From Geodermatophilus aquaeductus (GTDB taxonomy: Bacteria; Actinomycetota; Actinomycetes; Mycobacteriales; Geodermatophilaceae), in the NCBI RefSeq assembly GCF_900182545.1, contig NZ_FXTJ01000006.1, positions 235,434-299,433 on the forward strand: a stretch of 64,000 nt of DNA, written 5' to 3'. The position numbers and the translations under genes were made by a program. This document shows, piece after piece, positions 58,729 to 64,000 of the stretch. Positions within the stretch are counted from its first letter, which is position 1; the number at the start of each line of letters is the position of its first letter. The notes under the pieces were generated by a model. It was not told where the DNA came from. It saw only the letters and a list, made by a program, of their open reading frames with translations, and did no database searches.

Positions 58729-59159
58729 CGCCCGGGGACGACCGGGCCCTCCTCGCCGTCACCGCCGACCTGTCCGTCGAGGTCGACGGCGTCCCCGTCC
58801 GGGTGCAGGCGTCGGGACAGGAGATCGAGGTGACCTCCCCCGACGTCCGGCGGCTGTTCGCCGCGGTCCGCGTGGCCGGCGGGGCGGCGACGCAGGGGCC
58901 CCCCGGCCGCGCCGAGCTGGCGCGGGTGGCCGACACCCTCGCCCACGCCGGGCTGACCGCGCGGCTCGACGGGCCGTCCGGGCGGGTGCTCAGCCTCGGG
59001 GCCGACGTCGACTCGGCGACCGGCTCGGCGCTGCTCGGCACCCGGCGCGCGCGGCTGCACCCCGCGGGGGCCCTGCGCAGCGGCGGTCCCGCACCGGTGG
59101 CCGCCGCGGCGCTCGTGCTCGTGGCGCTGGCCGTCCTGGCCGGGCGCCGCCGCCGCTGA
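58725..59159 (+). CDS. Hypothetical protein with C-terminal membrane anchor
   Basis: Protein of 144 residues. A soluble part has strands LLAVTADLSVEVDGVPVRVQASGQEIEVTSPDVRRL and helices VADTLAHAGLTARLDG. It ends in a hydrophobic helix (VAAAALVLVALAVLAG, near 123-138) and RRRR, a tail-anchor-like arrangement. It overlaps the previous gene by four bases (ATGA). The pair may form a membrane-bound complex. A terminator follows, so the two genes form one operon. Confidence 0.7.
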   Translation: MTPGDDRALLAVTADLSVEVDGVPVRVQASGQEIEVTSPDVRRLFAAVRVAGGAATQGPPGRAELARVADTLAHAGLTARLDGPSGRVLSLGADVDSATGSALLGTRRARLHPAGALRSGGPAPVAAAALVLVALAVLAGRRRR

Positions 59160-59161
59160 TC

Positions 59162-59196
59162 CCGGGCCGGCCCGCGGCACCCGCGGGCCGGCCCGG
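59162..59196. terminator. Two-way terminator, perfect 16-bp arms
   Basis: CCGGGCCGGCCCGCGG (59162-59177) and its complement (59181-59196) with a three-base loop, between the hypothetical pair and the convergent aldo/keto reductase gene. Confidence 0.85.
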
Positions 59197-59204
59197 TGCG
59201 CGGC

Positions 59205-60236
59205 TCAGGCCGTGCGGGCGCCGGCCCACAGGTCGATGCCGGCGTCGACGGCGTACCGGTCGATGCGGGCCAGCTCCTCGTCGGTGAAGTCGAGCCGCTC
59301 GAGCGCGCCGACGTTCTGCTCGAGCTGACGCGCGCTGCTGGCGCCGATCAGCACGCTGGTCACCCGCTCGTCGCGCAGCCCCCAGGCCAACGCCATCTGG
59401 GCCAGCGACTGCCCGCGCTCGGCAGCCAGCTCCCCGAGCGCCCGGACGTGCGTCAGCGCCTGGTCGGTGATCAGTTCGGGCGAGAGCGACTTGCCCTGGC
59501 TGGCCCGCGAGCCCTCGGGGATCCCGCCGAGGTACTTGTCGGTGAGCATCCCCTGCGCCAGCGGGGAGAACGCGATGCAGCCGGCGCCGACGTCGGCGAG
59601 GGTGTCGAGCAGGCCCTCGGTCTCGATCCAGCGGTTGAGCATCGAGTAGCTCGGCTGGTGGATCAGCAGCGGCGTGCCGAGGTCGGCCAGGATCGCCGCC
59701 GCCCGCGCGGTGTCCTGCGGCGAGTACGACGAGATGCCGGCGTAGAGCGCCCTGCCCGACCGGACGGCGGTGTCCAGCGCGCCCATCGTCTCCTCGAGCG
59801 GCGTCGTGGGGTCCGGCCGGTGGGAGTAGAAGACGTCGACGTAGTCGACGCCCATCCGCGCCAGCGACTGGTCGAGGCTGGCCAGCACGTACTTCCGCGA
59901 CCCGCCGCCCTGGCCGTAGGGGCCCGGCCACATGTCCCAGCCGGCCTTGGTGGAGAGGACCAGTTCGTCGCGGTACGGGCGGAAGTCGTCGCGCAGGTGC
60001 CGGCCGAAGTTGGTCTCGGCGCTGCCGTAGGGCGGGCCGTAGTTGTTGGCCAGGTCGAAGTGGGTGATCCCGAGGTCGAAGGCCCGCCGGAGGATGGCGC
60101 GCTGGCGGTCCAGCGGGACGTCGTCGCCGAAGTTGTGCCACAGGCCCAGGCTGATCACCGGGAGGTCCAGGCCGCTGCGGCCGGTGCGGCGGTAGGTCAT
60201 CGAGTCGTAGCGGTTCTCCGCAGCGGCGTAGGTCAT
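59205..60236 (-). CDS. Aldo/keto reductase (YghZ/L-glyceraldehyde 3-phosphate reductase-like)
   Basis: Protein of 343 residues with the AKR barrel. Catalytic residues are expected in HFDLANNYG (Asp/Tyr near 58-65), STKAG (Lys near 96) and FYSHRPD (His near 138). Segments SPLAQGMLTDKYLGG and GASSARQLEQNVGAL form the cofactor side. The length and the NNYGPPYGSAETNFG stretch fit the YghZ/Kv-beta-like subfamily, which reduces aldehydes such as methylglyoxal. The ATG at 60236 was chosen because the upstream 41 residues are unconserved. Confidence 0.9.
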   Translation of the reverse strand: MTYAAAENRYDSMTYRRTGRSGLDLPVISLGLWHNFGDDVPLDRQRAILRRAFDLGITHFDLANNYGPPYGSAETNFGRHLRDDFRPYRDELVLSTKAGWDMWPGPYGQGGGSRKYVLASLDQSLARMGVDYVDVFYSHRPDPTTPLEETMGALDTAVRSGRALYAGISSYSPQDTARAAAILADLGTPLLIHQPSYSMLNRWIETEGLLDTLADVGAGCIAFSPLAQGMLTDKYLGGIPEGSRASQGKSLSPELITDQALTHVRALGELAAERGQSLAQMALAWGLRDERVTSVLIGASSARQLEQNVGALERLDFTDEELARIDRYAVDAGIDLWAGARTA

Positions 60237-60435
60237 GGCCCCGATCCTGCCCGGGCGCCGCGAACCCGAACCGGGGCACCCGTCGGCCGCTGTGCGTGCG
60301 GGTCCGGGGCCGCACGGGTGACGCGGCGCCGGACGCTCCCCCGCACCCGGACGCCACACCGCACCGGCGCGTCGACCGCGAGGAGCATCCGCGGCGCGGG
60401 GGTCCCGTCCACCCGACCTGGAGGGAGGGGCCGCG

Positions 60436-61251
60436 ATGCCCTTCTTCGACGGCTCCCGTGGCCGCGTCCACCATGACGCCTGGCTCCCCGACGGCGACGT
60501 CCGCGCCGTCGTCGTCCTCTGCCACGGCGACTTCGGCGAGCACCTGGGCCTCTACGAGCCCCTCGGCCGGCGGATGGCCGCCGACGGGATCGCGGTGCAC
60601 GCCCTCGACGCCGCCGGCCACGGCCGCAGCGACGGCGAGCGCGACCTGACGGTCAGCAGGGACGACCAGGTCGAGGACGCGCGCACCCTCGCCGGACTCG
60701 CGCGGGCCCGGCACCCGGGCCGCCCGCTGGTGCTCATGGGGCACTCCGGCGGCGGCGTGGCCACCCTCCTGCTGGCCCAGCGCTCCCCGGAGATCGCCCG
60801 GGCCCTGGTGGTCTCCGCACCCCCGGCCCAGCCCCTCCCCTGGGTCGAGGAGCTGCTGGCCGCGGACGCCGAGGTCGGGGAGCTCGACCCGGCCGCGGCG
60901 TTCAGCACGCACCCCGGCTACCTCGAGACGCTGCGGACGGACCCGCTGGTGTCCCGCGGGCCGGTGCCGCGGCGGACCGTCGAGGCGGTGGTGGCCTCCT
61001 GGGCGGCGGTGACCGCGGGTCTCGCCGAGGGACGGCCGTCGGTCCCGACCCTGGTCCTGCACGGCGAGGCAGACCCCGTCGTCCCGGTCGGGGACTCGCG
61101 CGCGCTGGTCGCCCGGCTGCCGCACGCGACGCTGCGCACCTTCCCCGGCGACCTGCACGACGTCCTCAACGAGCACGACCGCGACGCCGTGCACGACGTC
61201 GTCGCCGGGTTCGTGCTGGCCCAGGTGGGCCCGGTCGCCGCCCGGACCTGA
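60436..61251 (+). CDS. Serine aminopeptidase S33-type hydrolase (monoacylglycerol lipase-like)
   Basis: Alpha/beta hydrolase of 271 residues. The oxyanion segment is VVVLCHGDFGEHLGLYEPLG, typical of lysophospholipase/monoacylglycerol lipases. The Ser is in LMGHSGGGVA (near 104), Asp in LHGEADPVVP (near 213) and His in GDLHDVLNEH (near 240). It probably acts on short lipid esters in the cytosol. The ATG at 60436 has GGAGGGAGG upstream. About 200 bases of gene-free DNA precede it. Confidence 0.88.
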   Translation: MPFFDGSRGRVHHDAWLPDGDVRAVVVLCHGDFGEHLGLYEPLGRRMAADGIAVHALDAAGHGRSDGERDLTVSRDDQVEDARTLAGLARARHPGRPLVLMGHSGGGVATLLLAQRSPEIARALVVSAPPAQPLPWVEELLAADAEVGELDPAAAFSTHPGYLETLRTDPLVSRGPVPRRTVEAVVASWAAVTAGLAEGRPSVPTLVLHGEADPVVPVGDSRALVARLPHATLRTFPGDLHDVLNEHDRDAVHDVVAGFVLAQVGPVAART

Positions 61252-61293
61252 CCCGGGCACCGGCCCCGGACCGGCCGGATCTAGCGTGCGCGG

Positions 61294-61545
61294 GTGCACA
61301 CCTCCTCGCCCGGCTCCCCGTCCTCCGCGAGCAGGGGCGTCGTCGTCGTGACCGGCGCGAGTTCCGGGTTGGGCGCGGAGATGGCGCGGCAGTTCGCCGC
61401 ACTCGGCTGGGACCTCGCGCTGTGCGCGCGCCGGACCAACCGGCTCGACGCGCTCGCCTACGTCTGGGCCTGGGCGCTCGAGGGCACGGACCCGCCGGCC
61501 CCGGGACCGGGTGACCTGGCGTTGACCTTCGACTGCGCCGCCTGA
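61294..61545 (+). pseudogene. Truncated SDR remnant
   Basis: Frame of 83 residues. Residues 14-53 are a good SDR N-terminus (RGVVVVTGASSGLGAEMARQFAALGWDLALCARRTNRLDAL), but the sequence changes right after it to an unrelated 30-residue tail (AYVWAWALEGTDPP and onwards) with no NAG motif or Tyr-x3-Lys active site. A TAGCGT -10 (61282-61287) still sits six bases before the GTG, so the remnant may be transcribed. An internal deletion joining the N-terminal part to later DNA is the simplest explanation. Confidence 0.7.
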
Positions 61546-61573
61546 CCGCGCGTCCGGGTCGGCCGGCCCGCGC

Positions 61574-62551
61574 TCACCGCAACGTGTAGGGGCCGGTCGA
61601 CCCGGCGTGGTAGCCCTTGGCGCCGACCGTGCGGGCGAGCTCGCTGCGCGGCGGGCGGCCCGCGGCCAGCAGGTCGAGGGCTGTGCGGAAGCCGTACTCC
61701 GGTGTCCAGCCGAGGTCGGCGCGGGCGGCGTCATTGACGTACACGCGGTCGATCGACGGGAACAGCCGCCAGCCCAGCCGCTCGTAGAGCGCCGGGGCGT
61801 CGGGGAACAGCCGGGCGACGACGGCGGGGGCGTCGGTGCGCAGCTGGGCGAGGTCGTCCCGGCCGAAGGGCGTGGTGGCGCTGACGACGTAGCGGCCGAA
61901 CCCGAGCGCGGGCGCGCGGTCGAGGGCGGCGCGGTGGGCGGAGACGACGTCGGCGAGGTCCACGCGCCGGTACAGCAGCTCGTTGACCTTGACGTTGTCG
62001 TCGGCGAAGGCGGTGCGGACGTCGTCGGCGTCGTCGCCCTCGGGGAAGAAGCGCGAGGTGCGCAGGACGACGACGGGCAGGCCGGTGTTGCGGGCGACGA
62101 GCTCGCACAGGTCCTCGGCGGCGACCTTGGTGGCGCCGTAGACGTTGCGCACCCGCGGCGGCACGGCCTCGGTGACCCACGCGGCGGGCTCGCCGGGAGC
62201 GGGGGTCAGCGCGCGACCGAAGGCACTCGTGGTGCTGGTGACCACCACGCGGCCGACGCCCGCGGCTGCCGCCTCCTCGAGGACGGCCAGGGTGCCGGTG
62301 ACGTTGGTGTCGACGAAGTCCTGCCGGCTGTGCGTGCCGACGTGCGGCTTGTGCAGCGTGGCGGTGTGCAGCACAGCGCCGGCGCCGGCGAGGGCGTCCC
62401 GGACGGCGGCGCGGTCGGCGACCGAGGCGACGACGTCGGTCCACGGCGAGGGCAGCAGGTCCAGCCCGACGACGTCGTCGCCGGCGGCGCGCAGGACGCG
62501 GACCAGGGCCTCGCCGAGGTGGCCGGAGCTGCCGGTGACGACGACGCGCAT
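61574..62551 (-). CDS. NAD-dependent epimerase/dehydratase
   Basis: Extended SDR of 325 residues: VVVTGSSGHLGEALVRVL near residues 3-20, TSAFG with YGATKVAAEDLCE near 157-172 as active site, and the family loop LRTSRFFPEGDD. Such enzymes act on nucleotide sugars or similar. The ATG at 62551 starts just before the Rossmann motif. Its C-terminal half (YRRVDLADVVSAHRAALDRA) is typical of UDP-glucose-epimerase-like proteins with an unknown sugar. A perfect terminator lies between it and the HNH gene, so it is transcribed from its own promoter. Confidence 0.9.
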   Translation of the reverse strand: MRVVVTGSSGHLGEALVRVLRAAGDDVVGLDLLPSPWTDVVASVADRAAVRDALAGAGAVLHTATLHKPHVGTHSRQDFVDTNVTGTLAVLEEAAAAGVGRVVVTSTTSAFGRALTPAPGEPAAWVTEAVPPRVRNVYGATKVAAEDLCELVARNTGLPVVVLRTSRFFPEGDDADDVRTAFADDNVKVNELLYRRVDLADVVSAHRAALDRAPALGFGRYVVSATTPFGRDDLAQLRTDAPAVVARLFPDAPALYERLGWRLFPSIDRVYVNDAARADLGWTPEYGFRTALDLLAAGRPPRSELARTVGAKGYHAGSTGPYTLR

Positions 62552-62597
62552 GCGGCCACCCTGGCACGGGCCTCCGCCGTCCCGACCCCGGGACGCG

Positions 62598-62629
62598 GCA
62601 GCGCCCGGTCCTGAGGGACCGGGCGCTGC
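62598..62629 (-). terminator. Perfect 14-bp hairpin after the HNH gene
   Basis: GCAGCGCCCGGTCC (62598-62611) and its complement (62616-62629) around a four-base loop. It lies between the HNH gene (leftward) and the epimerase gene start at 62551. The 227-bp gap between those genes shows no coding sequence. Confidence 0.8.
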
Positions 62630-62778
62630 ACGTCGTGCCGGCCCGACAGCCGCCTCTCGGCGAGTGGCCGCTCGCAGCGGCAGGTGGTGAGGCCCGGGGG
62701 CATGGACCGGACCGGCATCCCGTCCAACACCCGGCGCACGGGGACATTCCCGTCCCGCCTCGACCGGGAGCCGTCGGC

Positions 62779-64000
62779 TCAGTAGGGCGGTGGGGTGGTG
62801 GTGGCGGTGAGGCCGGTGGGTGTGGTGACGGTGAGGGTGCCGTCGGGGGCGAGGGTGTGTCGCCAGCCGGGTGCCTGGTGCTTGCCGCGGTGGTGGCCGG
62901 TGCAGTAGCCGGTGAGGTTGCCCGCGGCGGTGGGTCCGGCCGGCCACGGGACGGCGTGGTCGAGTTCGCCGCTTCTCGGTACGCGGCGGCGGCAGCCGGG
63001 GAAGCGGCGGCGGCGGTCGCGGGCGCGGACGTGCCGGTCCAGCGCCGCGCCGGGGCGGTAGCCGTCGGTCGGGCCGGGAGTGCTCAGCCCGGTGCCGGCG
63101 CGGCCGGCGCGACGCAGGGCGGGCAGGTCGATGAGGGTGAGCAGCGCGCCGGTCAGCGCGTCGGTGAGCACGATCCGGGGGCGGTCGGCCAGCCCGCCGC
63201 CGCCGGTGGTGGCCAGCAGGCCGGCGAGCGCCTGACGGGCCTGGTCGGTGGCGGCCCCGAGCGCGGTGAGGGCGTCGGGGGCGGCGGTGACCCGGCCGGC
63301 GGGGCTGTGCGCCCAGGCGGTCTCGTCGGCGGCGTCGGCCCGGGCGGCGGTGGCCACGAGGCGGTGGGCGTGGCCGAGGGCCTGCTGGGCGGCGAGGACC
63401 GCATCCCCGGCGTCCTCGACCGCCCGGTCGGCGCGCGCCCACCAGCCATCCTCGGTGCCGGTGGGTGGCGTGTCGGAGCGAGTCGGGCTGGCGGGATCCG
63501 GCGGTGGGTGGTCGGCGGTCCACGCGGCCTCTACCTTCGCGGGGTCGAGGGAAGGGGCACCTCGGCCGGCCAGCTCCTCGATGAGCACCCGGTGCACGGT
63601 CTCGGTCCACCACCGCTCGAACTCCGGATCCACCGCAACGTCCCGCCACACCGGAACCTCGATCGGACCGAGGGCATGCCTGCCAGCGGACGCGGCCGTG
63701 TTGGTCGGAGCGGTGTCGGCCGGAGCGTCCTCGGCCTGGGTGGCGGTTGCGGTGGCGACCAGCGGGTGTCCGGTCAGCGCGGCCAGCAGCGCACGCACCG
63801 TCTCGGCGGGCACCACCTGACCGTCGATCTCGCACGGCTGGTCCCCACCGAGCAGCGCCCCCAGCGGTGCGATCACCGACAGGACGACCTGCACCGGCGC
63901 CAGGCCGGTCTCGCCGGGGCGCAGCACCAGGTCGAGCAGGCAGTCGGCCATCTTCTGCCCGCGGGAGCGCCCATCGGCGGGGTCGGCGGGCAGCGCGTCG
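62779..64000 (-). CDS. DUF222/13E12-family HNH endonuclease, 5' end cut by window edge
   Basis: C-terminal 400 residues or so of a 13E12-repeat-type protein. The DUF222 part includes MADCLLDLVLRPGETG and reaches the right edge with DALPADPADGRSRGQK in frame, so the gene continues beyond 64000. The HNH part near the C-terminus is FPGCRRRVPRSGELDHAVPWPAGPT followed by NLTGYCTGHHRGKH. The first HNH His and the final His pair are in place, and one of the four usual Cys is lost next to GCRRRVP. Genes of this family are numerous in actinobacteria and are linked to mobile DNA, though their activity is unclear. Confidence 0.92.
   Translation of the reverse strand, partial: DALPADPADGRSRGQKMADCLLDLVLRPGETGLAPVQVVLSVIAPLGALLGGDQPCEIDGQVVPAETVRALLAALTGHPLVATATATQAEDAPADTAPTNTAASAGRHALGPIEVPVWRDVAVDPEFERWWTETVHRVLIEELAGRGAPSLDPAKVEAAWTADHPPPDPASPTRSDTPPTGTEDGWWARADRAVEDAGDAVLAAQQALGHAHRLVATAARADAADETAWAHSPAGRVTAAPDALTALGAATDQARQALAGLLATTGGGGLADRPRIVLTDALTGALLTLIDLPALRRAGRAGTGLSTPGPTDGYRPGAALDRHVRARDRRRRFPGCRRRVPRSGELDHAVPWPAGPTAAGNLTGYCTGHHRGKHQAPGWRHTLAPDGTLTVTTPTGLTATTTPPPY

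Noticed and set aside
62779..64000. HNH gene as part of an active mobile element or phage
   Set aside because: No inverted repeats, integrase or attachment-like duplication is visible near it. 13E12-type genes are usually scattered single copies.

Overview
The window looks like chromosomal DNA of a very GC-rich actinobacterium, most likely of the Geodermatophilaceae/Frankineae type. The signs are extreme third-position G/C, many GTG starts, leaderless starts 6-8 bases after a TANNNT -10 element, a DUF222/13E12-type HNH endonuclease at the right edge, a single-subunit NADH dehydrogenase, and families typical of soil actinobacteria (WYL, HxlR, DinB, GYD, S1C proteases, DUF6777 kinase-like proteins). 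I see no rRNA, tRNA, CRISPR array, prophage or intact insertion sequence. The family assignment is an inference from style and gene content.

Layout. 1-3.9 kb: an SDR reductase (cut by the edge), a thiolase, a STAS anti-anti-sigma protein and small proteins. Two copies of a 56-bp hairpin repeat each begin exactly at a stop codon. 3.9-10.6 kb: a large Hsp90/sacsin-like GHKL ATPase, then an aldehyde dehydrogenase/GMC oxidoreductase/SnoaL-like group. 10.7-17.4 kb: an MFS transporter, a GlxA-type AraC regulator, a DEAD-box helicase, a small membrane protein, and a divergent winged-helix regulator with a two-gene operon. 17.5-25.1 kb: a sugar module (ABC ATPase, permease, lipoprotein binding protein, Gfo/Idh/MocA dehydrogenase, sugar isomerase) with a divergent ROK regulator and a recognisable promoter/operator. 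25.1-33.5 kb: hydrolases, NDH-2, a chain of three genes joined by TGATG overlaps (GCS2 ligase, EreA-like esterase, small esterase), a cytosolic HtrA-like protease, a diguanylate cyclase and an SDR.

33.7-41 kb: a membrane pseudokinase with 11 tandem PDGD-type repeats and a DUF6777 ectodomain, WYL/DinB genes, a coiled-coil protein, and a UBP zinc-finger protein translationally coupled to a Na+/H+ antiporter. 41-49.8 kb: a LysR-controlled aromatic ring-cleavage cluster (MFS, LysR, cyclase-family hydrolase, FAD monooxygenase, extradiol dioxygenase, FAH-family hydrolase, SDR, C-C hydrolase-like protein, VOC protein). A 12-bp motif is shared by the promoter regions of the transporter and the operon. 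This is the best candidate for an undescribed pathway. 49.9-52 kb: a LigB-type dioxygenase with GTP cyclohydrolase II under a divergent MarR that has two palindromic operators. 52-64 kb: SDR, GYD and crotonase genes, an HxlR regulator, an IclR regulator divergent from a reductase plus CYP199-like P450 pair, a two-gene module of unknown function, an aldo/keto reductase, a lipase-like hydrolase, a truncated SDR remnant, an NAD-dependent epimerase and the HNH endonuclease gene.

Most convergent gene pairs are separated by perfect GC-rich inverted repeats that should act as two-way terminators. All functions are read from sequence motifs and recall of families, with no database search.
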